A DNA stretch of 64,000 nucleotides from Boesenbergia rotunda (GCA_024364735.1 JAGFNQ010000843.1:201361-265360); one strand, 5' to 3'; numbered from the stretch's first letter, positions 9,741 through 20,491 are shown. Made by a program: numbers and translations. The notes: generated by a model from the letters alone, not told the origin.

Positions 9741-9994
9741 CCAACCGGAGGTCCCGGGTGGCAAATGGTAGCTTCTCCAGATTGGAGTAGGTGAAAGACA
9801 CGTTCCTCGGAAAGTGGAAAAGTAGGTGTCGGTTTGACCTAGGGTTTCAGGGTGAAATCTAAAAGTCAGAACCAATCAACTAAGGCATAAGATTGTTTGT
9901 ATGTTTGTTGTGTGTTTTGTTGTCTTGTAGGTACCTGGAGTTGGAGGCAAGATAGGAGAACAAATGCAAAACAAACAGAAGCTGGGAAAGGGTT

Positions 9995-10165
9995 CCTAGG
10001 CGCCTAAATGAATTCAGCCACCTGGAACCCAGGCGCCTGAAGGTTATCAGGCGCCTGAGTGCTATCAGGCGCCTGGGAAGGGATGTTTATCCCTGCGCCG
10101 AGTTTGCTGGATTGGATAACTTTTGACCACTTGTGAGGCACCCCAGACCCTTATCAGGCGCCCAA
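9995..10165. repeat. Cluster of CAGGCGCCTG palindromes in LTR D
   Basis: The 6-bp palindrome GGCGCC, usually as CAGGCGCCTG or AGGCGCC, occurs five times, 20-35 bp apart, just upstream of the TATA box. The inverted LTR D copy carries the same kind of cluster at 5730-5880. Clustered palindromes upstream of a promoter could be protein-binding sites. Confidence 0.6.
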
Positions 10166-10173
10166 AAGCATAC

Positions 10174-10180
10174 TATAAAA
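10174..10180 (+). promoter_or_regulatory. TATA box of LTR D (plus copy)
   Basis: CTATAAAAGGGGCTTCGACC. The equivalent place in the minus copy is CTATAAAGGGG, so the element is conserved between copies. It would be the core promoter of the retroelement transcript. Confidence 0.55.
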
Positions 10181-10499
10181 GGGGCTTCGACCCCTCACTT
10201 CAGGACATCAACTTTCCCATCTGTCTACTCATTCTGTGCAAAGCAAAAGTGCTACGACGAAGCTCTACGACTAAGGAGGCTCCAAGAAGAAGTGTGCGGC
10301 GCTTCGGACTTCCAGAGTTGGCCGAGACTTTTACATTTGGTTTGCACGTTACAAAGTTGTACTTAACACGTCAAATACTCTCTCTCTGCGATCTGTCCTT
10401 GAGAAGGACAAGCTTAAAGAAGCTAATTTCCTGGACTAATACAGAAACAAGAGGATGGTCCTCAAGCAAGAATGAAAATGGTATGTCCTAGAGTAACCT

Positions 10500-11200
10500 C
10501 TTCCAGAAGCACCCACAACTACCGTTACTCGTGCGGAAAAAGATGCTTACAAGAAGCATCAGGATGATGCACTCGATGTATCATGTCTCATGCTTTCCAC
10601 CATGAACTCTGAGCTTCAGAAGCAACATGAAAGCATGAATGCACATGATATGGTTGAGCACTTAAAACAACTATATCAAGAGCAAGCTAGACACGTGTGG
10701 TTTGAGGTGTCTAAGGCCCTATTTGCATGCAAGATGCAAGAAGGAACTCCTGTAGGAACACACGTACTCAAGATGATTATGTATGTCGAGAACCTTGAAA
10801 GACTATGATTTCCACTGGGTCAAGAATTGGCCACGGACCTTATCCTGCAATCGTTGCCGGAAGGGTACAATCAATTTGTTATGAACTATAACATGAATGA
10901 AATTGACAAGTCATTGCCTGAGATGCTCAGCATGTTGAGAACTGTTGAACCCAATCTCAAGAAAACCAAGATCAGTGATGTACTGATGGCACAGAAAGGC
11001 AAAGGCAAATAGAAGCCTAAGGGCAAGGATAAGACCCAAGCCAAATGCAAGGTCAACTCTACTGCACTGAAGGCCAAAGGCGGGGTGTCTAAGGAAGGGA
11101 CCTTCTTCCACTGCGGTGATATCGGACAATGGAAGCGCAATTGCAAACTTTACCTAGAGGAAGTAAAGAAGAAAAGAAGTGAGACTTCTGTCTCAGGTAT
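10500..11200 (+). pseudogene. Copia copy B gag
   Basis: Gag (retrotransposon Copia-type, UBN2-like) is readable from before the ATG at 10590: the block MLSTMNSELQKQHESM, then HLKQLYQEQARH and the QEGTPVGTHVLKM core, a stop at 10806, then a further 61 codons from 10827. Gag forms the virus-like particle. A Trp codon is now TAG near 11010. The nucleocapsid knuckle near 11103-11145 reads FFHCGDIGQWKRNC, with the first Cys changed to Phe and the His to Gln, so zinc binding would be lost. Confidence 0.8.
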
Positions 11201-11220
11201 TTTTGTTATAGAAGTCAATC

Positions 11221-11740
11221 TATCTATTTTTCTTCTTGGGTATTAGATACTAGTTGCGCATCTCACATTTGTAGTAATGTGCAGGGCCTTTGAAGAGCTA
11301 GATCGTTGACAATGGACGAAGTGGACCTACGAGTAGACAATGACACAAGAGTTGCTGCTATAGCTGTAGGAATATATTCCTTGTCTTTGTCCACTGAGCT
11401 TATCTTAGAACTAGAGGAGTGCTTTTATGTACCTGCACTAACTAAGAACATAATTTCCGTATCTTGTTTGGAAAAGAAAGGCTTTTCATTTATCATAAAG
11501 GACAAATGTTGTTCTATAATGTTAAATGACATGTTCTATTGTAGTGCACCACTTATGAATGGACTCTATGTTTTAGACTTAGAGAGCTCAATCTATAACA
11601 TATAAACCAAACGATTCAAACCAAATGATTTGAACCAAATGTATCTCTGACATTGTCGCTTAGGTCATATAAATGAGTCACATATCTCAGCTCCATAAGG
11701 ATGGACTACTGGACTTATTTGATTTTGAATCTCTGGTATC
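11221..11740 (+). pseudogene. Copia copy B protease / GAG-pre-integrase, truncated
   Basis: A protease remnant (the WVLDT region has decayed near 11235-11260) is followed by a 99-codon frame from 11306 that matches copies A and C. The pre-integrase repeat LGHI is interrupted and the sequence breaks off in LLDLFDFES near 11735. No integrase core is present. Confidence 0.75.
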
Positions 11741-11744
11741 TCTG

Positions 11745-13275
11745 GCCCATCGCTTATCCCACTTATCCGAGGAATACCGGATCTCTTGTATGTTCAAGTT
11801 TCTGTGCCTCTATGCGTATCTACACGAACACGATCTCTCAAACTTCGGAGAAGAATTGCCTTTGTGGTGTTAGCCACAAGAGGAGATTCACAAAGCAAGA
11901 AAGAGAGGGAGAAGAGGGATTTTGGCCAAGAGAAGGAAGGGAAGGAAAAATGATAAATTCATCATCCAAATGACAAGAAAGACTCTTTTATACTCATTCC
12001 ATGAATATAAAGATTTTTTTGTCCCTTTAGCTTCCCTCATAATAAAAATCCACTTAGAGCACATTTTCTCATGTGGCTCTTCAACTTCTCTTCATCCAAT
12101 GAAGAGTAACTTTTCATCTTCCTCTATTATTAGTTTATTAAACATTTTAATAAATTAATATCTCATTCAAATGTGGTTGAGTCTAATCTAAATGAGTCAA
12201 ACTCAAATTAGATTTTAATCCCATAATCCAATTGGATTCACTTAAGTCTAACTAAATTAATCCAATTCGGATCAAATCTTTGTCAAATTAAGATCAATTA
12301 ATCTCCAAAGCATCGTATCCTTAGTGTGTGACCCAATAGGTTCTTGTAACGTTGGCAATGTATCTAAACCACTTTAGACACATAAGCAATGAGCGGCATC
12401 TAGCAATGCATCATTGCTACCCAGTGATGAGAAAGTCGAGATCCAACTTAACCTTCGTGACTATGACAATGTATGACCTTGTCCTTCCATCCTCGATATC
12501 TAGATTGACCAATGAGGCATAGACCGTGTTATCCTCGATCAATCTTTGTGTTTCTTGATCCCCGAGTAGACTCACTCAAACAAATGAGCTTAATATATTA
12601 TATTGACTCATTTAAGCATGGTCATGCGTTTTAGTAGTTCTACCCAATCAAGGGGCCCACAGATATCACTCCCATCATATGGGAGGGATAAATCTCATCT
12701 ACATCACTCACATCCCTTCGCATAATTCATTACATACCCAGTGATCGCCTTTATAGTCCACCCTGTTACGGGTGACGTTTAATGATACCAAAGTACATAA
12801 CTTTTTATGTAGGGAACTGTAGTGACTTCAGGTCTAAGGACTATTCATACTAATAGTCATATGAGAAAGTTTATGACACTCATATGACAATCTATGAAAC
12901 TTTCTCATGGCAAGTCAATTCAGTACATATTCTCTAATGTATACCCATGTGCCAATTTGATATCATATATCCATGACTTGTGAGCTCAAGTCATCAATTG
13001 ACCTACATGCTAGTCTCCATGCATTAAAATTGTCCTTGAATGTTAATGCTTAACTAGGAATGGTTTAGTGTAGTGTTATCTACATCATCTCACTATCGAT
13101 TCAACTAATCGATATGATTTAGATAAGAACCTACTACCCAAGGACATTATTATACTTAGTTATTTGGCACAAATATAAAGTATAATAACCAAACATGCCT
13201 TTATTAATGATAGAATATGATACAAAAAGTCCCTAGTCAATCATCACATAATTGGTTATAGGGCTCCTACTAACA
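11745..13275 (-). repeat. 3' LTR of Copia C, truncated
   Basis: About 1531 bp, matching the 5' LTR at 20627-23061 once that copy's nested insertion is removed. Ends GGGCTCCTACTAACA on the plus strand, next to the PPT. The U5 end equivalent to 20492-20626 is missing. Open frames inside it show no domains. Confidence 0.85.
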
Positions 13276-13292
13276 ATCTCCCACTAGCACTA
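13276..13292 (-). promoter_or_regulatory. Polypurine tract of Copia C
   Basis: Minus strand reads AGTGGGAGATTG directly before the LTR start TGTTAGTAGG. This is the expected place and composition for priming plus-strand DNA synthesis. 13293-13436 beyond it is non-coding. Confidence 0.75.
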
Positions 13293-13436
13293 GTATCAAT
13301 CACTGTAATATCTAATACCCAGTGACCTAGTGTGACCATCATGCTTCTTTTATGCCAAAGCCTTGGTCAAAGGATCCGCGATGTTAGCATCAATGGGTAC
13401 TCTAGATATCCTCACATCTCCTCTATCGATGATCTC

Positions 13437-13820
13437 TCAAATGAGATGGAAGCGCCGTAGTATGTGTTTGGTCCACTGATAAGAGCGAGATTTCTTAGCC
13501 TGTGCAATAGCCCCATTGTTGTCACAATAGAGGTCTATTGGGTCTGTTATACTAGGAACCACACCAAGCTCTGTAATGAACTTCTGGATCCAAACAACCT
13601 CTTTTGCTGCATCAGACACAGCAATATACTCGGCCTCTGTTGTAGAATCTATGACTGTGTCCTGCTTCAAATTCTTCCAGCTCACAACACCACCATTCAA
13701 GCAAAATACATAGACTGACTGTGATCTGAAATCATCCCTGTCGGTTTGGAAGTTTGCGTCACTATAACCCTTTATAGCTAACTCCTCATTGACTCTAAAT
13801 ATCAAGAAATATTCTTTCAT
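13437..13820 (-). pseudogene. Copia C RNase H
   Basis: A 127-codon frame with the Copia RNase H signature. GYSDANF holds the first catalytic Asp, TTEAEYIAV the Glu, and IDLYCDNNGA the next Asp; TKHI is near the end. RNase H removes the RNA template strand during reverse transcription. This stretch is open, but it is separated from the upstream RT by a stop near 13824, so the full polyprotein is broken. Confidence 0.85.
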
Positions 13821-13823
13821 CCT

Positions 13824-14721
13824 TCATAAGTGTTTAAGAATATTCTTGACAGCTATCCAGTGACTTTCACCTGGATCTGGCTGGTATCTGCTCGTCATGC
13901 TCAAAGCATACGAGATATCTGGACGAGTACAAAGCATGACGTACATGATAGATCCTATAATGGATGCATAAGGGATCTGATCCATGCGGTCTCTCTCCTC
14001 CTTAGAAGAGGGATATTGAGTCTTTGAAAGACATACACCATGTGATATCGGTAGAAATCCCTTCTTAGAAGTCTGCATGGCAAAACCATTAACCACCTTG
14101 TCAATTATGTATTCTGACTTAAGCCAAGCAATCTGTTAGACCTATCTCTATAGATCTTGATGCCTAGGATATAAGCTGCTTCATCTAAGTCTTTCATTGA
14201 GAAACAATTCTCTAGCCATGTCTTCACAAACTGTAGTGAAGGGATATCATTTCCAATGAGGAGTATGTCATCCACATACAAGATCAGGAAGATAACTGTG
14301 CTCTCACTAACCCTCTTGAGACACATGGTTCATCTTCATTCTTGATGAAACCAAACATTTTGATTGCATCATCGAATCGAAGATTCCAGCTTCGAGAAGC
14401 TTACTTTAGCCCATAAATGGACCTTTGCAACTTACGTACCTTTCCAACATGCTCTGGATCTATAAAACCCTCAGGTTGTGTCATGTACGCATCCTCGATT
14501 AGATTTCCATTTAGGAATGCGGTTTTGACATCCATCTGCCAGATCTCGTAATCATAGTAAGCTGCAATAGCAAGCATGATCCGAATAGACTTAAGCATCA
14601 CAACTGATGAAAATGTTTTATCATAGTCAATACCATGAATTTGCTTGAAACCTTTGGCTACCAATCGCCCTGTATAGGTATGCATAAGACCATCTATGTC
14701 AGTCTTTCTTTTAAAACCCAC
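13824..14721 (-). pseudogene. Copia C reverse transcriptase
   Basis: RT is readable in three open pieces. 14401-14721 has LVAKGFKQ, the DYDKTFSSVV block and MDVKTAFLNGNL (first catalytic Asp), ending at YGLK then a stop. 14105-14326 has LILYVDDILLIGN with the intact YVDD catalytic pair. 13824-14096 has SIMYVMLCTRPDISYA. Stops or frameshifts lie near 14400, 14330 and 14100. RT copies element RNA into cDNA. The catalytic residues survive although the polyprotein is dead. Confidence 0.88.
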
Positions 14722-15661
14722 TTACACCTAATGGGTTTAATTCCCTCAGGTGGATTAACTAAAGTCCATACTTGGTTAGTGTACATGGATTCCATTTCGG
14801 ACTTCATGGCCTATAACTATTTCTCATAATCTGGGCTCATCACAGCTTCTTGATAGGATGTATGCTCGTTCAACTCAACAAGAATAATGTCATCATGGTC
14901 AGACAAGAGAAATGAGTATCTCTTAGGCTAACGACGTATCCTATCAGATCTGTGAAGAGGTTGGTCTACTTGAATAGGTTGTTGCTCCACAACTTCTTAT
15001 GCAACAATCTCATGATCCACAATACTTTGTGGTGTCTGTTCAATGTTCATCAAGGCCTCAGTACTATTTGCATCTTAAACTTCTTCAAGATGGATTTTAT
15101 TCCCACTATTTCTTCTAGAAATAAACTCTCTTTTGAGAAAAATGTCATTTCTAGCGACAAACACCTTGCCTAGTGTGGATTGTAGAAGTAACATCCCTTC
15201 GTTTCCTTGGGATATCCTACAAAATAGCACTTATCAGATTTGGGTCCAAGTTTATCTGAGATTTGACATTGAACGTAACCCTCACAACCCAAATCATCAT
15301 AAAAGACATCGTGAAACTCTTCCCAGTCCATATCGTATATGGTGTCTTTATGACGACATTTGATGGAGTTCGGTTAAGTGTGAAAAGAGTCGTCTCTAGA
15401 GCGAATCTCCAAAAGGAAGTAGGAAGATCTGTCTGACTCATCATCGATCGTACCATATCTAATAGAGTACGATTTCTCTGCTCGGACACACCATTCCATT
15501 ATGGTGTTCCAGGTGGAGTGAGTTGGGATACGATCCCACACTCTGCTAGATGGTCACGAAACTCTTGACTAAGATATTTACCACCTTGATCTGATCGAAG
15601 TACCTTAATACTCTTGCCAAGTTGGTTTTATACTTCACTCTTGAATTCTTTGAACTTTTCA
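14722..15661 (-). pseudogene. Copia C integrase C-terminal half and connector
   Basis: Contains the second catalytic block (SDQGG, near 15590; the following Glu reads Lys), GIVSQLTPPGTP, then a TAA where copy A has CAA. After it comes a 90-codon open piece (15217-15489) starting near SEQRNRTLLDMVRSMMSQ with the third acidic residue. 14830-15215 codes the hinge to RT with stops. The integrase N-terminal part continues above 17781, because a solo LTR is inserted at 15662. Confidence 0.8.
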
Positions 15662-15833
15662 TGTGACGACCTCACTTCTCTTCCTTAAAGCGGACTCCAC
15701 TTTTACTTAACCTTAACTTTACCTTATCCTTAGCCTTAGGTTACAACTACTTGACTTCCCTTAACTTGCTCTGAAATTTTTTTTCTTTTTTTTTTCAAAA
15801 AAAAAAACAACTTCCATTTTATTCGCTTTGCAA

Positions 15834-15897
15834 GGATTTGACCCCTAGGCCTCTTAGTTGTAAAACTGAAGCACTAACCATCTGCCCTACAACACTT
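15834..15897 (-). other. tRNA-like module in solo LTR (minus strand)
   Basis: The minus strand reads TAGGGCAGATGGTTAGTGC, like a tRNA D-arm (A box), then about 25 nt later GGCCTAGGGGTCAAATCC, like a tRNA T-arm (B box, 10 of 11 consensus positions by eye). No matching acceptor stem is seen, so it is tRNA-derived rather than a tRNA gene. An internal Pol III promoter is an inference. Confidence 0.5.
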
Positions 15898-15911
15898 TCT
15901 TTTCAATGGCA

Positions 15912-16066
15912 CCAGTCGACTGCTAGAAGGTCAGTCGACTGGTGTCAGCCATAGAAACTTTCTGTGCGCGGCACCAGTCGACTGGCCTCATGGCAGTCGA
16001 CTGGTGCATCGAACAGAAGGTTTTGTTCGATAGGGCAATCGACTATATCTGAAACAGTCGACTGGC
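15912..16066. repeat. Cluster of CAGTCGACTG palindromes
   Basis: Five perfect 10-bp palindromes CAGTCGACTG (near 15913, 15932, 15974, 15993 and 16055) and one decayed copy, CAATCGACTA near 16036, occur within 155 bp of the solo LTR. Spacing is irregular, roughly 19-42 bp. The decayed copy differs by C/T-type changes. Confidence 0.8.
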
Positions 16067-17781
16067 ATGCCTGAAAACTGCAGTTTCAGACCTGGGAACT
16101 CCTTTCAAGGGTCCATAATTCATACTCTTCCAAAGCATATAGATAAATAACTCCAAATCTATACTCTATACTAGTTTTATAAACATCTTAGCAACCTAAA
16201 ACAAATCCATTTACTTGCAATTAGGATCTTTGCGGAATTTAATAAACTATCAAAACATATGAAATCTATACTAGAGTTTGTACTCAACTTTGTCTCTATG
16301 TAAAGTTTAAACAAATTCATTACGTTCTACCAATCCAAAACATCAACCACAAGTTTCTATAAAACTTAACCCAAAGATCTCTCCCACGGCCGCCGCCACT
16401 GAACATCAATGCAAGTCCTGTTCGCCTCCTTAGCTTATGCTTTTTCTTTACCTTTATCTGCAATAGAAGGAAATGCAACTAATAAGCGGTTTGCTTAGTA
16501 AGTAAATCCTAACTCACAAAACCATGCGATCAATGGTAAACATGCTTTTTCAAAGGATGCTTGTTTCAAAATACATGCACTTGAAACTATTTGCACATGG
16601 GAACTTTCATACACTTATCATGCTGAAACATGCTTGAAAACATTTACTTGCATCAAAACACTTGCAAACTTAACATGCCTATGATTTCTTTGAGACTTGA
16701 TACTTATACGATAACAACGTTAACATACATAACAAAACATGTACTTAACTGAAAACACTTACATATACTCATATACTTTAAAATAATAATCAACTTTCTA
16801 GGCCTTGACATTGTACCTGGTATCAATATACCATTGCGCGCATCCCTAAAAGGTTTGGGGGTAGCGAGCCACCGCACCCTATTAGAGCTTCTTTCTAACA
16901 TTCTGTGGGCCTCTCCTTTGCCCGGTACATATCACTTTACAAAAGTAAAATACTTTCTTACTCATAATGTTTATACTTATCAAGCTATCTCATCTTTTTC
17001 CATAAATTTGGCACTACAAACCTTTACTTTTCTTACTTGGAACTTTCATCGAGCACCTTGCGTGCCCTTAACCCAAAACTCATTTTTAGGACTTTTCAAG
17101 AACTTGGTCTTATCATGCTTAGATTCACATACACAAAACCTACTCAAGTTGAAGTTCTATGATAAGAAATATGTCTTCTTGAGAAACTTAAACACACAAT
17201 TCAAAATAATCTTAAAGCATGCACTTAGATCACAAGACCTAGTTCTACAACGAGAAATACATGACGAAACTACTTCTATTGCAGGTGAGTGATCTACTTA
17301 CCCCACTTTGCTTGAAGAAAACTCACTAAGTATGCAGAAAAATCCTAGCGTAGGACTCCTTTTCTCTTCCTTGCGAGAAACTTCACTCCTTGGCCCTAGG
17401 GAAGAAGCCCTAGGTTCTCTACTCAAGAAGAAGAAGAAGGAGGAAGAAGACCCTTGCTTTTCTCCCTGTTTTCGCAGCCTCCTCTCGCCCCTTCTTTACG
17501 CCGACGCCAATCCCTAAAGGGGATTTAACGCAACTTAAGCAGAAGTTGAAACATCTCTTCATGAAAAGGGCTTACTCAACTATAACACAATTTCGATCCA
17601 TCCTTTTCTGTGCTTGATACCCTCCTACCTTCTGGCTAGCCGAGTCCACTTAAGGACCAGCTTGCCACGTCGTCGCGAGATCAAACCCCCGCTGTTCTTT
17701 TTCTTTTTATTTTTATTTTAAAAAATTGCCAGAAAATTCTGAAAAATTCCTAATAATTCATGAAAATTATTGGGTGTTACA

Positions 17782-18271
17782 TTTCAAAGTATTTCGACTT
17801 GTGTTTCATGAGATACACATAGACGTATCTACTAACATCATTAGTGAAAGTGATGAAATACTGATAGCCTACTCTAGCTGCGACATTGAATGGGTCACAT
17901 ACATCAGTGTGTATGAGTCCTAACAAGTCTGTCGCTCTTTCGTCGTGTCCACTAAATGGAGTCTTAGTCATCTTGCCTGGAAGACAAGAATCACATGTCT
18001 TATATAATTCAAAATCAAATGAGTCCAATAATCCATCCTTATAGAGCTGGGTTATGCAACCCTCATTTATATAACCTAAGCGACAATGTCATATATACGT
18101 TTGGTTTAAATCATTTAGTTTGAACCGTTTGGTATTCATGTTATAGATTGGGTTCTCTAAGTCTAGAACATAGAGTTCATTCATAAGTGGTGCACTATAA
18201 TAGAATATGTCATTTAACATTATAGAACAACATTTGTCCTTTATGATAAATAAAAATCCTTTCTTGTCCAA
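17782..18271 (-). pseudogene. Copia C integrase N-terminal half and pre-integrase
   Basis: 17777-18028 reads LYKTCDSCLPGKMTKTPF (zinc CxxC) and IHTDVCDPF with the first catalytic Asp, then the DVSRYVYVYLMKHK block up to the solo LTR insertion. 18089-18271 is the pre-integrase domain with FIIKDKCCSIML. A stop separates them near 18060. Together with 14722-15661 it is one integrase interrupted by the solo LTR. Confidence 0.85.
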
Positions 18272-18299
18272 ACAAGATATAGAAATTATGTTCTTAGTT

Positions 18300-18606
18300 A
18301 GTACAGGTATATAGAAGCACTCTTCTAGTTCTAAGATAAGCCAGTAGGCAAAGACAAGGAATATGTTCCTACAGCTATAGCAGCAACTCTTGCGTCATTG
18401 CCTACTCGTAGGTCCACTTTGCCCTTGGTCAACGATCTAGCTCTTCGAAAACCCTGCACATTAATACAAATGTGAGATGCACAACTGGTATATAATACCC
18501 AAGAAGAGGAAATAGATAGATTGACTTTTATAACAAAAATACCTGAGGCAGAAGTCTCACTTCTTTTCTTCTTTACTTCCTCTATGTAGAGTTTGCAATT
18601 CCGCTT
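18300..18606 (-). pseudogene. Copia C protease region, decayed
   Basis: Aligns in order with copies A and B between the nucleocapsid knuckle and pre-integrase. The counterpart of the ILDTG protease motif lies near 18490-18500 but is broken by changes and stops (a run equivalent to WVLYT). No open frame of useful length. Confidence 0.55.
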
Positions 18607-19130
18607 TCAACGTCCGGTCTCACCATAGTGGATGCAGGTCCCTTCCTTAGGCACCCCTCCTTTGGTCTTCAGTGTAGTAGAGTTGGCCGTGCCTTTGGCT
18701 TGGGTCTTAGGCTTCCATTTTCCTTTGCCCTTATGTACCATCAATACATTATTGGTCTTGGTTTTCTTGACATACCCAATCATCTTGAGTATGTGAGTTC
18801 CTACGGGAGTTCCTTCTTGCATCTTGCATGCAAATAGGGCTTTAGACACCTTAAACCGCTCGTGCCTAGCTTGCCCTTGATATAGTTGTTTTAAGTGCTC
18901 AACCATATCATGTGCATCCATGTTCTCATGTTGCTTCTGAAGCTCAGAGTTCATAGTGGCAAGCATGAGGCATAATACATCAAGTGCATCATCCTTATGC
19001 TTCTTGTAAGCATCTTTTTCGACGCAAGTGGCGGTAGTGATAGGTGCTTCTGGAAGAGGTTACTCTAGGACATACAGTTTTCATTCTTGTTTGAGGATGA
19101 TCCTCAAGTTTCTATACCAATCTAGGAAAT
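18607..19130 (-). pseudogene. Copia C gag with internal deletion
   Basis: Open piece 18607-18966 starts MLATMNSELQKQHENM and includes HLKQLYQGQARHERF and the QEGTPVGTHILKM core. It then jumps from MIGYV straight to KKTKTNN, lacking about 60 residues present in copies A and B (the ATDLILQSLPEGY block). The knuckle reads CIHYGETGR followed by a stop where copy A has Trp, so Cys and His ligands are lost. Coding similarity extends upstream of the ATG to about 19130. Confidence 0.82.
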
Positions 19131-19189
19131 TAGCTTTGTTGAGCTTGCCCTTCTCAAGGACAGATCACAGAGAGAGAGTATTTGACGTG

Positions 19190-20477
19190 TTAGATGACAC
19201 GGTGATCTACAACAGTAAAATATGCAGAAATAAGTATCATATCTAGATTATTTAATTAGGTCTTTAATTAAATGACACACCCACTGAATTATAGAGCTTT
19301 GGTAGGGGCTAGTCATGGATGTAGACAAACTCAATTTGCCCACACTACTAGCTCCAAACCAAATAACGACTACATTCATGTGGGACAAGATCCATATTAT
19401 ACCTCATCTTGAGTTAACTTTGGCTAATCGCCCAAGCTTTAGAATAATTAGGTAGGTAATATTTTGCCAATTACATCTTATGCAACTCTTGGAAACAAAG
19501 GGTCAAGATCCACATTACACATCATCTTGAGTTAGCTTTGGCTAATCGCCCAAGACTTTGTATAATTGTTCTCTTATCCAATTTTTCCAACTTTTGGGAT
19601 ATGTCTCTAAGTTTCTCAATCCAATTGAGGTGACTTAGTTAAGTCACACCCAAAGTTCGATAGCAGAACATCACAATTGTCCTCTCGCACTCTACCAAAA
19701 TAAAATATGTCACTTTTCTTTGGCTAACCCAACAACAAATGATCGAGGTAGTTTATGAGTACTAAACTTTGCTAGGCATATCGAGTTGACTTAATTAAGA
19801 TAAATATTTATCTAATCATGCATCACATACACACATTGCATATATCAACATATAAGCGGTAAAATGTGACATGGTTATGGCTCGTATACTATGATCTTCT
19901 CAAGCCAATGAGAAAATCGATGGTCAACCTAGGGATAACATCTTCTCCAAGTGCATCCTTCGGTCGTCATGTATCGTCGACTTCCTTCTTGTAATTTCAT
20001 TCTTCAATGGACATTCCACTCCTCATGTTGTGCATTACAAATTAGGAAAACTCGAGTTACATTCGAGTCTAAATCTATTTTACAACTAGAAAAATAGAGA
20101 TAAAGCACGACACGCAAATCGTATTATAAATTACATTACAAGATGCACTCACACACATACATCCAATCATATTGGGGTTAAGGCCATAACCAAGTACCAT
20201 GTCATCAATCACACACAATAGATTTAAGATATTAATTTTTTCTATGATTGTAAAATGCTCATGAGCCGAAACCATATATTATAAAATTTGTTGAGTACAA
20301 TCGGACCATAGCACACTTTCATATTCATATGATAATGCTATGGACTTTTAGTTTGATCAACACAAGATTTTGTATCTCAGCAAATGCTCATACATTACAC
20401 AATCCATAACAAAATTATGCCCTACTTCTATATCACATATAAAAGATTTTCTAAACTTTGTATGATGTTTCGCAAGT
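19190..20477 (-). other. Copia C 5' leader, non-coding
   Basis: About 1.3 kb between PBS and gag with no open frame of note and no known motif. A leader of this kind normally carries the packaging signal. The segment near 19140-19200 matches the start of copy B at 10357-10420. Confidence 0.6.
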
Positions 20478-20490
20478 GGCTATGATACCA
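20478..20490 (-). promoter_or_regulatory. Primer-binding site of Copia C (tRNA-iMet)
   Basis: Minus strand reads TGGTATCATAGCC, one mismatch from the standard TGGTATCAGAGCC. It lies 1 bp from the LTR end at 20492 and marks the 5' LTR. Confidence 0.85.
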
Positions 20491-20491
20491 C

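Larger units (their letters stand above)
9741..10356 (+). mobile_element. LTR D, plus-strand copy (3' end truncated)
   Basis: Inverted counterpart of 5541-6070: the same order of a CCTAGGGTTTCA-type segment, GTACCTGGAG, a cluster of GGCGCC palindromes, TATA box, and an AAGCTCTACGAC / GGAGGCTCCA segment. It stops near 10356, where Copia copy B leader begins, so its last few hundred bases and PBS are missing. The array at 9461-9740 may belong to its U3. Confidence 0.6.
10357..11740 (+). mobile_element. Copia copy B, truncated internal fragment
   Basis: Plus-strand leader, gag and GAG-pre-integrase, matching copy C 17930-19200 in inverted orientation. It begins at a junction with LTR D near 10356. 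It ends abruptly near 11740 inside pre-integrase, where a minus-strand Copia C LTR starts. No LTR of its own is visible on the left. Confidence 0.8.
15662..17781 (-). mobile_element. Solo LTR inserted in Copia C integrase, TSD TTTCA
   Basis: Begins TGTGACGACC and ends GGGTGTTACA on the plus strand, 2120 bp. It is flanked by TTTCA at 15657-15661 and 17782-17786, and removing it plus one TTTCA rejoins the integrase sequence found in copy A. Landmarks (a GCGCGCATCCCTAA motif near 16838, a CTTAGTAAG phrase, a GCAGGTGAGTG phrase near 17284) occur in the same order as in the Gypsy LTRs at 23446-58045, so it is probably a distant relative of that Gypsy family in minus orientation. Two tRNA-like modules lie inside. 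Confidence 0.88.

Noticed and set aside
9353..9875. Several long overlapping frames rich in Arg/Ser/Pro
   Set aside because: Tandem repeats with a unit near a multiple of three keep several frames open; no family likeness.
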